Counted from the first letter of the stretch, positions 34,368-43,145 are shown. The stretch is 64,000 nucleotides of DNA from Pseudomonadales bacterium (GCA_017642855.1 JAEPOO010000001.1:777072-841071); one strand, 5' to 3'. Made by a program: numbers and translations. Notes: generated by a model from the sequence alone, not told the origin.

Positions 34368-35321
34368 ATGGAAACCATGAAAATCGTCATCGTCACACCC
34401 GTGTTTAATGATTGGACGTCGTTCAAAAAGCTCTCTCGGGAAATCGATGCGTCCTTGGCGTCGGAGGAGGATGTTGATTACACCATGCTCGTGATCAACG
34501 ATGATTCTTCGGTTATACCGAATCTCGAGGATGTACCTTCAAAAGTCAGATTGCTGCACCTGACATGTAACCTGGGCCACCAAAGAGCTATTGCCGTTGG
34601 CCTATCTCATCTGGCTGATGAGGAAGAGTTTGATGCGGTTATTGTTATGGATGCCGACGGAGAGGATAAACCCTCTGATTTGCCTCGGATGTTGCAGGCT
34701 CACAGGAAGAAGCAGGGGGCCATTGTCGTTGCACGAAGGGATAAGCGCAGTGAGGGTGGAACCTTTCGTCTGGGCTACAGCATTTATCGCGCGATGTTCA
34801 GATTGTTTACCGGTAAGCATCTGCCGTTTGGTAACTTTTCTCTGATTCCCTCCGGTGCGGTGCGACGTTTGGTTTACGAGGAAAGTATCTGGAATCATTT
34901 AGCGGCAACTATCCTGAAGTCGCGCTTCGAACTCGTGATGTTGTCGACACAGCGTGGTCAAAGATACCAAGGTCAAAGCCAAATGAACCTAAGTTCGTTA
35001 ACGCTACTCGGGTTGTCGGCGATTTCAGTGTATAGCGATCTGGCGTTGCTCCGAACCCTCATCGGATCTTTAGCTATGAGTTCTGTGGCGGTACTAGGCA
35101 TATTTGTGACAACTTACATCCGGCTCTTTACAGATTTTGCGATACCAGGATGGGCTTCCGACGTCGTGGGTTCTATGGCTATTATTCTCTTCCAAAGTCT
35201 TGTGCTCTCTGTTTTCCTTCTCTTTATTGTGTTGTCCAACAGATCACAGCGCGGTTTTGTCGCCGCACGTCATTATGAGGACTACGTGCTGCTGATAGAA
35301 GATTTCACTTTGCGCAAATGA
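34368..35321 (+). CDS. family 2 glycosyltransferase with C-terminal membrane helices (DPM1/GtrB-like)
   Basis: A 317-residue GT2 enzyme. The GT-A domain has VIVTPVFNDW at the start and the DDD-like metal motif VMDADGEDKPSDL, and the C-terminal 100 residues contain two hydrophobic helices (about 215-245 and 265-295). This layout is that of enzymes that transfer a sugar or phosphosugar to a polyprenyl phosphate. An internal ATG at 34377 is an alternative start. It overlaps by 4 bases the large membrane protein that follows, which could be the flippase-linked or polyprenyl-sugar-using glycosyltransferase. Confidence 0.88.
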   Translation: METMKIVIVTPVFNDWTSFKKLSREIDASLASEEDVDYTMLVINDDSSVIPNLEDVPSKVRLLHLTCNLGHQRAIAVGLSHLADEEEFDAVIVMDADGEDKPSDLPRMLQAHRKKQGAIVVARRDKRSEGGTFRLGYSIYRAMFRLFTGKHLPFGNFSLIPSGAVRRLVYEESIWNHLAATILKSRFELVMLSTQRGQRYQGQSQMNLSSLTLLGLSAISVYSDLALLRTLIGSLAMSSVAVLGIFVTTYIRLFTDFAIPGWASDVVGSMAIILFQSLVLSVFLLFIVLSNRSQRGFVAARHYEDYVLLIEDFTLRK

Positions 35322-37051
35322 GTTCGGACACGGTTTCCCGCCTGCTGTTTCTGGTTGTGATGATCGGGGCAGGGTGGCTTGTCTTGCGAGCAGCACAGGA
35401 TTTAGTTGGCTCAGAAGTCCTTGGCGGGGACTATACCTTCTTTATCCCGCGTCTTGCCTACGGATATTTCTGGGTTGTCGAAAACGGACTGTCGATACCA
35501 TGGTTCGTGCCTGGATTCTGTGGTGGTCTACCGTTTTATGGCGATCCCCAGGTGATGTTCTTCTCTCTGCCACAACTGCTGGTATTTCTGGTGGAACCTC
35601 AGATGGCAGTGGTCCTGTCTTTCATCCTGTTTGCGCTGCTTGGTGCGATCGGTATGTATCTCTACTGCCGGCAGCTTTTCCTGACGAGCTGGTTCAGTCT
35701 GTTGGCTGCCTGTTTGTTCCTGTTTAACGAGTTTTACCTGGCACGGATGCTGGCTGGGCACTTTACCTATCATGTCTTTCCTCTTATCCCATTGATTGCC
35801 TGGCTGCTGGTTAGAGATGGGTGCAACTTATGGTCGTCTCTGCTGCCGGCCGGAGTTCTGATCTCCTACTTTGTTCATGCCGGGGCACTTAATTTCCTTA
35901 TTCCCGGCATGTTGTCGGTCCTGGCGCTTCTATTGATTCACTTCCTCACAAAACAGGAATCTCGAGTCTTACGGAACTATTTTCTTGCAGGCGGTGTTGG
36001 ATTCGCGCTGAGTCTCTCAAAGCTATCAGCCAGCTATGCGTTCGCTCGCTTCTTTCCTCGAGAAGGTCTTTCACTGGGTTTATTCGATGATATCCAGAAT
36101 GCTCTGTTAGCGGTGTTTACGACCTTTTTCCTGGGTCCTTGGGTTGCTTTGGATGATATGAATATTGGTTACGTCGTGCAGCACCATGAATTGCAGTTTG
36201 GTCTCTCTGTGGTGCCACTCGTACTGTTTCTGCTGGCGCTGTGGCGATTACCTAAGCTCTTGTCCGTCATCACACTGCCGCGTTTTTTTGCGCTTCTCTT
36301 GCTGCTGTTGATTGTCCTGCTGCCGGTTCTGCTGTCGGTAAAGTCCGAGCTGCTTAACGGCGTTTTAAAAACACTGCCTTACTTCAGGGAGATGAGTCTC
36401 GCGGTTCGCTGGCTCGCCTTGTTGATACCGGTGTTCGTGGTGTCACCATTAGTCATGATCAATTCCGGTGGCTCTGGGAATACGATGAACCCAAGAGTCT
36501 CATCGACATGTCTTGCCATTGCCTTTGCGTTGCTGCTGGTGACACATCTGTTCTTTGAGAAAACCGGTGAGGCGTATCCATACACACCTGATCATATGAA
36601 TGCTGCTGTGGCTTCGGTTAGAGAGGGCGGCGCCGTGCCGACTGTCGCCGTCGTTGTTTCCCATGAAGGGCAAATGTCCTTCAGTGGCGTCGATGACAGC
36701 TTTCTGACAGGAGGCACCAGTTTGATCTGTTACCAGGCTTTGTTTGGGTATGGGCTAGAGACCTACCCAATCGGCACCCTGACACCTGGCAGCATCTTCA
36801 CGCAACGCGGTGATCGACTAAATATCAAGAATCCTTCCTGTTATATGTTCCCTGAGGCAAACAGCTGTGTGCCCGGTGATCACTTCACCATTGCGCAGGA
36901 AGAGCAGGCCGCCAGGTTTGCAACCAATCAGCCCTTTAGCTGGAAAAGGCCCTGGTGGCAGGTTGCCGCCGACTTCATCAGCCTGTCAGCAGCAGCGCTG
37001 GTTCTACTGGTGTTTTTCGCCTCTATACTGAGAAGCGCAATCTCGCGATAA
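35318..37051 (+). CDS. polytopic membrane protein, probable GT-C-type glycosyltransferase
   Basis: A 577-residue protein with about 12 hydrophobic helices up to residue 420, a soluble region (about 430-545) with several cysteines, and a last helix. The first loop contains GGDYTFFIPRLAYGYFW and a Pro/Asp-rich stretch, resembling the catalytic first periplasmic loop of GT-C enzymes of the ArnT/YfhO kind. It is translationally coupled to the GT2 gene (ATGA), which could make its lipid-linked sugar donor. The acceptor is unknown. Confidence 0.75.
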   Translation: MSSDTVSRLLFLVVMIGAGWLVLRAAQDLVGSEVLGGDYTFFIPRLAYGYFWVVENGLSIPWFVPGFCGGLPFYGDPQVMFFSLPQLLVFLVEPQMAVVLSFILFALLGAIGMYLYCRQLFLTSWFSLLAACLFLFNEFYLARMLAGHFTYHVFPLIPLIAWLLVRDGCNLWSSLLPAGVLISYFVHAGALNFLIPGMLSVLALLLIHFLTKQESRVLRNYFLAGGVGFALSLSKLSASYAFARFFPREGLSLGLFDDIQNALLAVFTTFFLGPWVALDDMNIGYVVQHHELQFGLSVVPLVLFLLALWRLPKLLSVITLPRFFALLLLLLIVLLPVLLSVKSELLNGVLKTLPYFREMSLAVRWLALLIPVFVVSPLVMINSGGSGNTMNPRVSSTCLAIAFALLLVTHLFFEKTGEAYPYTPDHMNAAVASVREGGAVPTVAVVVSHEGQMSFSGVDDSFLTGGTSLICYQALFGYGLETYPIGTLTPGSIFTQRGDRLNIKNPSCYMFPEANSCVPGDHFTIAQEEQAARFATNQPFSWKRPWWQVAADFISLSAAALVLLVFFASILRSAISR

Positions 37052-37088
37052 TAACGCCCTTTTTCGATAGTAAAGCAGAGGAAATCAC

Positions 37089-37988
37089 ATGAGTGATGTC
37101 AGATATGACGATCGCGTCGTTGTAATCACTGGTGCCGGAAACGGTTTGGGTAAAACCTACGCGCTCGAGATGGGGCGTCGCGGTGCGAAGGTCGTGGTAA
37201 ACGATCTCGGTGGATCAGCCTTTGGCGATGGTTCTGACCAAGCCGCAGCCGATGTTGTTGTGGATGAGATAACCGGTGCAGGTGGCACCGCGGTCGCTAA
37301 CTATGACTCGGTGACCGACGGAGACAAGATCATCCAGACGGCACTCGATACCTACGGTAAGGTAGATGTTGTGATCAACAATGCGGGTATCTTGCGTGAC
37401 AAAACCTTCCACAAGATGACTGATCAGGATTGGGATCTGATCTACGACGTTCACGTACGAGGTGCCTACAAGGTGACCCACGCAGCGTGGCCACACATGC
37501 GTGAGCAAAACTATGGTCGTGTGATCTTCACGGCATCCGCTGCTGGCATCTATGGCAACTTCGGTCAAACGAACTATTCAATGGCCAAATTGGGTCTGCA
37601 CGGTATGTCCCAAACTCTGGCGCTTGAAGGACGCAACAAGAATATTTTTGTGAATACGATTGCTCCGATTGCAGGTTCTCGCCTAACGGAAACGGTGATG
37701 CCACAAGAGCTGGTGGATGCTCTCAAGCCCGATTTCGTGATGCCTCTGGTGCTGAAGCTGTGTGATGAGAACAGTCAGGAAACCGGTGGCCTCTTTGAAG
37801 TTGGTGCAGGCTGGATCGGTAAAGTGCGTTGGGAACGCACCCGGGGTCATGCATTCAGTGTGAGCGAGGGATTTACGCCAGAAGACATCAACGAAGTGTG
37901 GGATGAAATCGTCGACTTTACCGATGCCGATCACCCGGCTTCAATTGCTGAAGCGAATAAGCCAGTTATCAAAAACCTTAAGGCTTAG
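37089..37988 (+). CDS. SDR family, (3R)-hydroxyacyl-CoA dehydrogenase domain of MFE-2 type
   Basis: A 299-residue SDR like the dehydrogenase domain of peroxisomal multifunctional enzyme 2 / HSD17B4. Typical motifs: VITGAGNGLGKTYALEMGRR (14-33), VVVNDLGGSAFGDGSDQAAA, NNAGILRDKTFHKMTDQDWD, Ser in TASAAGIYGNFGQ, and YSMAKLGLHG. It would oxidise (3R)-hydroxyacyl-CoA to 3-ketoacyl-CoA with NAD. Only the dehydrogenase domain is present; no hydratase-2 domain is fused. ATG at 37089 with AGAGGAAA upstream. Single gene, convergent with dedA (stops 3 bases apart). Confidence 0.92.
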   Translation: MSDVRYDDRVVVITGAGNGLGKTYALEMGRRGAKVVVNDLGGSAFGDGSDQAAADVVVDEITGAGGTAVANYDSVTDGDKIIQTALDTYGKVDVVINNAGILRDKTFHKMTDQDWDLIYDVHVRGAYKVTHAAWPHMREQNYGRVIFTASAAGIYGNFGQTNYSMAKLGLHGMSQTLALEGRNKNIFVNTIAPIAGSRLTETVMPQELVDALKPDFVMPLVLKLCDENSQETGGLFEVGAGWIGKVRWERTRGHAFSVSEGFTPEDINEVWDEIVDFTDADHPASIAEANKPVIKNLKA

Positions 37989-37991
37989 GCG

Positions 37992-38480
37992 TTAACTCAA
38001 CTGGGAGAGACTGGTCACTAACAGATAGAGACCGGTCGCCCAGATTGCGCAGGCCAGAATATCGAAAGCCAGAAATCTGGTGGGAGAGAGTCCCGATATG
38101 CCTGCGACAATAGGTGTTATTGAACGGAGTGCAGGCGTGAGTCTTCCAGCACAAATCGCCAGGGGTGCCGATTTCTCCAGGAGATCATGCACCTTGTACT
38201 TTCTTTTCTCATAGCGTCTCATGATCGGCGCTCGCCAGAAACGATCACCGATAATCCTGCCAAGAAAGTAACCGGTGTGATCGCCGGCCATCGCACCCAA
38301 AAAAGCGAGAGGAACGATCTCAACGATCGTGCTGTTGCCGGTGCTGTAGAGTAGCGTTGCGGTGCTTAGCAGGAAGACGCCGGAAACGAAGATGCCGATG
38401 ACGGCGCAGGCTTCCAGGAATGCGAGGAGAGGAATAACCACGATGATGTATGGCGGGGGGTCCGCCATCCATTCATGCAT
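37992..38480 (-). CDS. DedA family membrane protein (VTT domain)
   Basis: A protein of about 162 residues with four to five hydrophobic helices. It has the DedA signatures GAMAGDHTGYFLGRIIGDRF (about 65-84) and AGRLTPALRSITPIVAGISG (about 110-129), with the conserved Arg and Pro residues of the re-entrant loops. DedA proteins take part in phospholipid or undecaprenyl-phosphate flipping and membrane homeostasis. Start is uncertain: ATG 38480 with a close GGAG, or TTG 38489. It begins only a few bases after the folE stop and is probably cotranscribed with folE. Confidence 0.88.
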   Translation of the reverse strand: MHEWMADPPPYIIVVIPLLAFLEACAVIGIFVSGVFLLSTATLLYSTGNSTIVEIVPLAFLGAMAGDHTGYFLGRIIGDRFWRAPIMRRYEKRKYKVHDLLEKSAPLAICAGRLTPALRSITPIVAGISGLSPTRFLAFDILACAIWATGLYLLVTSLSQLS

Positions 38481-38491
38481 CAGCTCCAATC

Positions 38492-39181
38492 TTAGCTAAG
38501 AAATTCGGCGCGGGTTCTGTGATCGTGCTTGAAGGCGCCACCGAGTGCGGTGGTTTGAGTGGTTGAGTTCACATCCATCACACCGCGAGATTTCACACAG
38601 TAGTGTGTCGCTTCAATCGTGACAGCAACATCGTCTGTGCCCATCAGTGTTTGCAGGGCGACAAGGACCTGCTGGGTGAGTCTTTCCTGAACCTGTGGCC
38701 GCTGCGCAAAGAAGCGAACGATCCGATTAATTTTCGAAAGACCGATGATTTTGTCTTTTGGAATGTAGGCGACGCGAGACGCTCCGTCGATGGTAATGAA
38801 GTGATGTTCACAGGTGCTGACCAGGTCGATCTTGTCCACTTTGACCATTTCCTCAACGCCCATCTTGTTCTCGATGATGGAAATTTTTGGAAAGTTGGCA
38901 TAGTCCAGCCCGCCAAAAATTTCGTCGACGTACATCTTTGCGATTCTGTGGGGCGTTTCCGTCAGGGAGTCGTCGCGGAGATCCAGTCCAAGGGCAGTCA
39001 CCACGTCAGTGAGTGAGGCCTTGATGGACTCGTACTTTTCATCGCGGCTGAGCCCGTTGTCGATCATCGGGGTTTCAAGACCTTTTTCCACTAGAGCACG
39101 GCGAACCATCACCGCCTCGGGTGAGAGTTTGGTTGGCATCAGTGTCGTACTGTTTTCGAAAGTCTCTGCCGTCACGCTCAT
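38492..39181 (-). CDS. folE: GTP cyclohydrolase I
   Basis: A 229-residue type I GTP cyclohydrolase making 7,8-dihydroneopterin triphosphate, the first step of folate synthesis. The zinc ligands are visible as Cys124 and His127 in STCEHHFI and Cys195 in [10 protein letters not shown]. Other family motifs are [19 protein letters not shown] (about 76-94) and [20 protein letters not shown] (147-166). The first 35 residues are an extension. A possible ECF-type promoter (TGATC, 19 bases, TAATAA) and a perfect 7-bp inverted repeat lie in the leader, so it may be induced with the neighbouring ChrR system. Confidence 0.95.
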   Translation of the reverse strand: MSVTAETFENSTTLMPTKLSPEAVMVRRALVEKGLETPMIDNGLSRDEKYESIKASLTDVVTALGLDLRDDSLTETPHRIAKMYVDEIFGGLDYANFPKISIIENKMGVEEMVKVDKIDLVSTCEHHFITIDGASRVAYIPKDKIIGLSKINRIVRFFAQRPQVQERLTQQVLVALQTLMGTDDVAVTIEATHYCVKSRGVMDVNSTTQTTALGGAFKHDHRTRAEFLS

Positions 39182-39185
39182 GTTC

Positions 39186-39207
39186 AGTAATCTCTTATGT
39201 GATTACT
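39186..39207 (-). promoter_or_regulatory. inverted repeat in the folE leader
   Basis: AGTAATC (39186-39192) and GATTACT (39201-39207) form a perfect 7-bp inverted repeat with an 8-base loop, 5 to 26 bases before the folE ATG. On the folE transcript the 3' arm overlaps the GAGA stretch expected to act as ribosome binding site. It could be an operator or an RNA hairpin limiting translation. No known folate or preQ1 riboswitch pattern is recognised. Confidence 0.4.
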
Positions 39208-39208
39208 G

Positions 39209-39238
39209 TTATTACGCCATGTCTGAATGGTCGGATCA
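39209..39238 (-). promoter_or_regulatory. candidate ECF (RpoE/ChrR-type) promoter of folE
   Basis: On the minus strand TGATC (39238-39234) and TAATAA (39214-39209) are separated by 19 bases, 28 bases before the folE start. This is the same arrangement as in front of the lipocalin-rpoE-chrR operon (41952-41924) and resembles the TGATC-N18-TAA promoter known for the Rhodobacter RpoE-ChrR singlet-oxygen regulon. The assignment rests on motif match and spacing. Confidence 0.5.
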
Positions 39239-39289
39239 ATAAGCAGGGGAAAAGAAAGGGCGGGCTCAGGACCCGCCGCTAGGTTGTTC

Positions 39290-39949
39290 TCAACTGGGGG
39301 AGAAACTGAGGAAGGGGTTAAGAACGCGTTTAAGCCCTGTGAGTCGAATGGGTGCTTCAAGAACTGAGAGGCATATACACTCCTCGTTTCGGGCTGCAAA
39401 CGGCCTGTGCTTGTCGCCAGGTTCCCGGACAATGAAGTCTCCAGGTTGGTAAACCCCCTCTTCATCGGAGAAACTGCCTTTGAGTACCACCGTAATTTCT
39501 CGACCATGGTGGTCATGTTCGGGTGCCTTACCGCCAGGATTGATTCTATGCAAAGAAAGCTCGTGGTCCTGCTCACCGACACTAACCGGTGCAACCTTCA
39601 GGGAACTGGTAAGCTTACGCCAGCTCAAGTCACCTTCAGGCAAAAGGTTACGAACATACTCGGGCAAGTCTGTCGCAACTTCGTCGGAGCAGATTTTTTT
39701 AACGGGGGCGGCAACCGCCTCAGCACCAGACTCAATACAGTCCATGATGCGGTCCAATAAGCCGTCTGATACCGCTGCGCTCTCACCAGCCTGCAGGATA
39801 TCGCCACCAATATCTTTTAGAGACTCGACGGTGTTGCGGCATTCTTCGCAAAACTGGAGGTGCGTTGTAACCGCAATGGTTTGTGCGAGAGACAATGAAC
39901 CTGTTGCGTATTCAACCAGCAGGTCCGGTTCTGGATGCCTGTTGATCAT
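39290..39949 (-). CDS. chrR: ChrR-type anti-sigma factor with cupin domain
   Basis: A 219-residue zinc-dependent anti-sigma factor. The N-terminal ZAS domain has His30, Cys34 and Cys37 (THLQFCEECRN) as zinc ligands with an upstream His; the C-terminal cupin has EHDHHGREITVVLKG and PGDFIVREPGDKHRPF, giving a second metal site. Members release their ECF sigma factor on singlet oxygen or other oxidants. It overlaps the sigma gene by 4 bases (ATGA). It is the last gene of the operon lipocalin - secreted protein - sigma - anti-sigma. Confidence 0.92.
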   Translation of the reverse strand: MINRHPEPDLLVEYATGSLSLAQTIAVTTHLQFCEECRNTVESLKDIGGDILQAGESAAVSDGLLDRIMDCIESGAEAVAAPVKKICSDEVATDLPEYVRNLLPEGDLSWRKLTSSLKVAPVSVGEQDHELSLHRINPGGKAPEHDHHGREITVVLKGSFSDEEGVYQPGDFIVREPGDKHRPFAARNEECICLSVLEAPIRLTGLKRVLNPFLSFSPS

Positions 39950-40596
39950 GTGTAGCTGCTCCCTTTTACGATGCCCTCTTCAAAGGCGGGCATAAGACCA
40001 AGTTTCATTTTGTTCAAGGCCAGTCGAATCCGTGATTTCACGGTCCCGAGCGGCAAGCCTAATGTATCTGCGACCTGTTGCCCCGACTTGCCCTGGAAAT
40101 ACATCAGCTTCAACACTTCCGCCTGTTCCTCTGGAAGCTTCCCGAGCTGTTCATTGATCTGTTTTTTGTTGCGAATTTGCACCAGAGACGAGTAGGGCGT
40201 TGGGTCCTCTCGCTCGTCATAAATATCGTCGGCATTCAGATCATCAGGATTCTGTCGATTTTGCTTGCGTAACCAGTCAATTCGGGTGTTCCGCGCAATG
40301 GTATACATCCAGGTACTCGCAGAAGCCTGATTCGCAGAGAAGGTTGGCGCTTTTCGCCACACTTTAATCATGGTCTCCTGAACAAGCTCTTCCGCGCTCT
40401 CGGGTGTTACACCTCCGCTTTTTATCAAAAAGGCTTTCAAAAACGGAGAGAAATGGGCGAAGAGGGCGCTAAAAGCTTCTTTGTCCTGGTTTTGCCCAAC
40501 CCGCTCGATCATGGTGTTCCAGTTGGTACCTTCGTGTGCCAAACCTCGGCCTGCCGTTCCATTTGATCTCATCATAACGGGGGTTTTACTCATCAT
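39946..40596 (-). CDS. rpoE: RpoE-type ECF RNA polymerase sigma factor
   Basis: A sigma-70 family ECF factor of about 216 residues. Region 2 includes ELVQETMIKVWRKAPTF and ASTWMYTIARNTRIDWLRKQ (the -10 recognition and core-binding part), region 4 is LGKLPEEQAEVLKLMYFQGK followed by QVADTLGLPLGTVKSRIRLA. The overlapping ChrR-type anti-sigma gene places it in the singlet-oxygen ECF group. Two ATGs at 40596 and 40593 follow an AGGTGGA site; the longer frame to 40632 is not favoured. Confidence 0.93.
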   Translation of the reverse strand: MMSKTPVMMRSNGTAGRGLAHEGTNWNTMIERVGQNQDKEAFSALFAHFSPFLKAFLIKSGGVTPESAEELVQETMIKVWRKAPTFSANQASASTWMYTIARNTRIDWLRKQNRQNPDDLNADDIYDEREDPTPYSSLVQIRNKKQINEQLGKLPEEQAEVLKLMYFQGKSGQQVADTLGLPLGTVKSRIRLALNKMKLGLMPAFEEGIVKGSSYT

Positions 40597-40628
40597 TCCA
40601 CCTTTTACGCCCGATATTTTGATTTGGA

Positions 40629-41351
40629 TCACTTAGCGGGAAGCCATTGAGGGAGGGGGCGGTAAAGACCCTCGTCCATCTGGTAGTGGCTGAAATCGAT
40701 GATGACATGCCTCGAGCGGTCCGAACTGGTTTTAAGGTTAGTGAAACCCTCATATCGCGTGAGTTGGCGTGTCCCGTCGTAGCTGAGATGAATATCTGGA
40801 AGGAGCATTCGAACCAGCCAGTTAGCGGGCTGGACGCGAAAGGAGGCGCCTTTTTCATCGATGTCGATGCGCTGGATCTTCATGCTCAGGAGTCTGTTTT
40901 GACCTGCAATGGCAAAGATCACTGATTGCTCCGCGTTGGTGTCGAACAATTCCCAGTGGCCTCGGATATAGGCGTCGAAACCGGCATCAACGATGATTTC
41001 AGGGTTGATTTCGAAGCTGAACCGCTCGGATGTGCCCTGTCTCGAGGTCACCATCGTTGCGTACTCGGCGTCGTAGCTGACCGCGATTTGTTCGTTATTT
41101 AAGTAGTCCGTCTGTGTGATGCTCGGATGTTGAGGTAAACCCTCGTATGCCATCAGCTTTTCCAACAACACATTCTCTTCTGAATCAAAGTAGCGTACTT
41201 CGTGTTCACCGTTGTCACGATATTGGTGATGTTCGATATATCGAACGGTGTTGTCATCAGCGTCTCGCGCGATGCCGATTGTGTGTCTAACCGCTGCCGT
41301 TGATAAATTCGGGAGTGTCAGTAACAGGCAAAGCCAAATCAGGTGCTTCAC
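40629..41351 (-). CDS. exported protein of unknown function in the rpoE-chrR operon
   Basis: A 240-residue protein with a signal peptide (MKHLIWLCLLLTLPNLSTAA). The rest is predicted mainly beta-strand with many aromatic and charged residues, ending in RHVIIDFSHYQMDEGLYRPL. No catalytic motif is recognised. Its ATG overlaps the lipocalin stop (ATGA), and it is followed after about 30 bases by the ECF sigma gene. The conserved link with lipocalin and RpoE-ChrR suggests a periplasmic role in envelope lipid protection or repair during photo-oxidative stress. Confidence 0.8.
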   Translation of the reverse strand: MKHLIWLCLLLTLPNLSTAAVRHTIGIARDADDNTVRYIEHHQYRDNGEHEVRYFDSEENVLLEKLMAYEGLPQHPSITQTDYLNNEQIAVSYDAEYATMVTSRQGTSERFSFEINPEIIVDAGFDAYIRGHWELFDTNAEQSVIFAIAGQNRLLSMKIQRIDIDEKGASFRVQPANWLVRMLLPDIHLSYDGTRQLTRYEGFTNLKTSSDRSRHVIIDFSHYQMDEGLYRPLPQWLPAK

Positions 41352-41917
41352 AGAGCCGCCCTTTGTTTTTCTTCCTTTATTCGCTGCCAGTTGGACACTT
41401 CGATGCGTGTCGGATCATATCCCAGTACCGTTGTGATCTCGATCAACTCCGCCAGTTTCGCCTCTGAAATTTGCTTGTTGCGGGACATGATCCAGAGATA
41501 GTCGCGCTTGTTGCGGCCGACAATCGTTGTGTCGTAGTCCGGGTCCAGATAGACAATTCGATAATCTGCCTTGATCGGCCAAAAAAATTGCATACCCCAA
41601 ACGGCATTGTTGGATCCTTCTCGAATGAAGCCTGTGGCCTTCAGTTTGCGCGGTTCGCCGGTCTTCGCATTGGTGAACGAAAAGGTGGTTTTGATGGTTC
41701 CGTCCGCATTGCGTTCATAGCGTTCTATCGGAAACAGCGCATCACGCTCAGGGAAGGTGGGGATGTTGGCGATGACAAACCAGTCGCCCATAAATCGATC
41801 AATATCTACATGTGATACAGGTTGCATCTCTTCTCTCGTTGTCATGGCACACCCTGCTAAGGCCAGACAGGCAAGCAGGATGACGGCAGACTTGAATTTT
41901 AGTTGGATGTTTTTCAC
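41348..41917 (-). CDS. blc: Blc-type outer-membrane lipoprotein lipocalin
   Basis: A lipocalin of about 189 residues with a lipoprotein signal ending in the lipobox LALAGC. The lipocalin signature region is DIDRFMGDWFVIANIPTFPE, and the later YRIVYLDPDYDTTIVGRNKR and YLWIMSRNKQI are typical of bacterial Blc. The GTG at 41917 is chosen because the candidate ECF promoter lies immediately upstream, which would make the message nearly leaderless; a TTG at 41965 is the alternative. Blc lipocalins bind fatty acids or lysophospholipids and are frequent RpoE-ChrR regulon members. First gene of the operon. Confidence 0.88.
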   Translation of the reverse strand: MKNIQLKFKSAVILLACLALAGCAMTTREEMQPVSHVDIDRFMGDWFVIANIPTFPERDALFPIERYERNADGTIKTTFSFTNAKTGEPRKLKATGFIREGSNNAVWGMQFFWPIKADYRIVYLDPDYDTTIVGRNKRDYLWIMSRNKQISEAKLAELIEITTVLGYDPTRIEVSNWQRIKEEKQRAAL

Positions 41918-41923
41918 ACTGGG

Positions 41924-41952
41924 GTTTACGTGCACTTTTCCAGTGCAGATCA
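41924..41952 (-). promoter_or_regulatory. candidate ECF (RpoE/ChrR-type) promoter of the lipocalin-rpoE-chrR operon
   Basis: On the minus strand TGATC (41952-41948) and TAAAC (41928-41924) are 19 bases apart. The spacer contains a perfect inverted repeat, TGCACT - 5 bases - AGTGCA. Transcription would begin close to 41917, the proposed GTG of the lipocalin. Autoregulation by the ECF sigma factor of the same operon is expected from the Rhodobacter paradigm. The element overlaps the region just before the divergent GNAT gene. Confidence 0.55.
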
Positions 41953-41964
41953 TTCCCACGCGCA

Positions 41965-42459
41965 ATGTCTTACATGGACAAATCGACTATTTGCATCCGT
42001 CGCGCCTCATATGGAGACCTGGAAGCGCTGGAAGCGGCCAGGACAGCGAGTATTCAGGCCGAGGCAGGGTGGCCGGAACGGTTCTCTTTCGAGCTAGCGG
42101 AGCACATGGAGACCGAGGGAACTTTTACCTATCTGATTGAAGACGAGTGTCCTTTCGGCTTTGTTACGGTTGGTCGCTGTGAGCTTGATCTCGCTGAAGG
42201 CGAGATCTTTGAGTGGTTCCTGCGAAAAGAATATCAGCAAAGCACCTATGGCCGTCGCCTGCTTATTCACGGTTTGTCTGTGTTAAAGCGTCGCCAATGC
42301 GAGAGCGCGCTTATCTGGCTGCCGGCAACTGCCAGGAGAGCAAAAGAGCTGCTGCAGCGGCAGGCTTTTGAAGATTCGGGGGCAATCCGTGAGAGAAATG
42401 CCGCTCAGGTCACGACCCTGGAAACAGGTCTCGTCCGAGATCTTTCAGATTTTTTCTAG
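41965..42459 (+). CDS. GNAT family N-acetyltransferase
   Basis: A 164-residue acyl-CoA N-acyltransferase fold. The start of the fold ([20 protein letters not shown]), the beta-4/beta-5 segment [20 protein letters not shown] with a degenerate acetyl-CoA P-loop (QSTYGRRLL), and the [20 protein letters not shown] helix are visible. It may act on a protein, antibiotic or metabolite. It is divergent from the lipocalin operon and converges, with 4 bases of overlap, on a methyltransferase. Confidence 0.78.
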   Translation: MSYMDKSTICIRRASYGDLEALEAARTASIQAEAGWPERFSFELAEHMETEGTFTYLIEDECPFGFVTVGRCELDLAEGEIFEWFLRKEYQQSTYGRRLLIHGLSVLKRRQCESALIWLPATARRAKELLQRQAFEDSGAIRERNAAQVTTLETGLVRDLSDFF

Positions 42460-43124
42460 TCCACCCGGTGTGGATAGTTGCGTTGATAAATACTGACTTC
42501 ACCAAACTCCTTCAGCTCGTCCAGATCGGGAATCGTGCTCGAGGTGACCTCATCGAGCTTTTCATAGTCGGCAAACATCTTCGGATCCCGAATGCGTGAA
42601 TCGGCGATGAGCACCTCATGTGCATAGTCCTGCAGTCGATCCAGCCACTCGAGGTTTTCTCGATCGTACAACACATCTGCGGCAATCAGCAGGTCGACCT
42701 TCTCGCTCAGATCCTCAAGGTTGTTCAGTATGTCAACCTCGACACCGTTGGCCGCAGCGTTGAAGACGCTGGCATCAAGCGCGTGTTGATCAAGATCGCA
42801 GGCGATCACCCGGGTCGCGCCCGTCATCGCCGCGGCGATGGCAACAACACCTGATCCAGCGCCCAGATCGAGCACGGTTTTGCCTTTGCAGATATCCGGT
42901 GCCGACATCAGATGACCGGCGAGCACCTGGCCGCTGGCCCAGCAAAATGCCCAGTATGCCGGACGTTCCATGATCGCATGCATCTCCTCGTCCGGTAGTC
43001 GGCCTCGCGGATAGTCTTCGCTGATCAGATACAAAGAAATACCGGGGCACTGCGGAAGAGAGGTCAGGCACAACTCGCCGGCTTTAACCGTCTCCCTGAG
43101 ATTTCGGATCAACTGCTCACTCAT
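42456..43124 (-). CDS. class I SAM-dependent methyltransferase, ETF-beta lysine methyltransferase-like
   Basis: A 222-residue methyltransferase. [19 protein letters not shown] precedes motif [20 protein letters not shown], then [11 protein letters not shown] and [18 protein letters not shown]. This arrangement resembles the METTL20/ETFBKMT and PrmA-type protein lysine methyltransferases, where the tryptophan-rich segment precedes the SAM site. ATG 43124 is the proper start; the frame to 43292 is a shadow of the peptidase on the other strand. Given the many acyl-CoA dehydrogenases around, an electron-transfer-flavoprotein target would make sense but is an inference. Confidence 0.82.
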   Translation of the reverse strand: MSEQLIRNLRETVKAGELCLTSLPQCPGISLYLISEDYPRGRLPDEEMHAIMERPAYWAFCWASGQVLAGHLMSAPDICKGKTVLDLGAGSGVVAIAAAMTGATRVIACDLDQHALDASVFNAAANGVEVDILNNLEDLSEKVDLLIAADVLYDRENLEWLDRLQDYAHEVLIADSRIRDPKMFADYEKLDEVTSSTIPDLDELKEFGEVSIYQRNYPHRVD

Positions 43125-43145
43125 CTTTTGTATTAGACTAGATCG

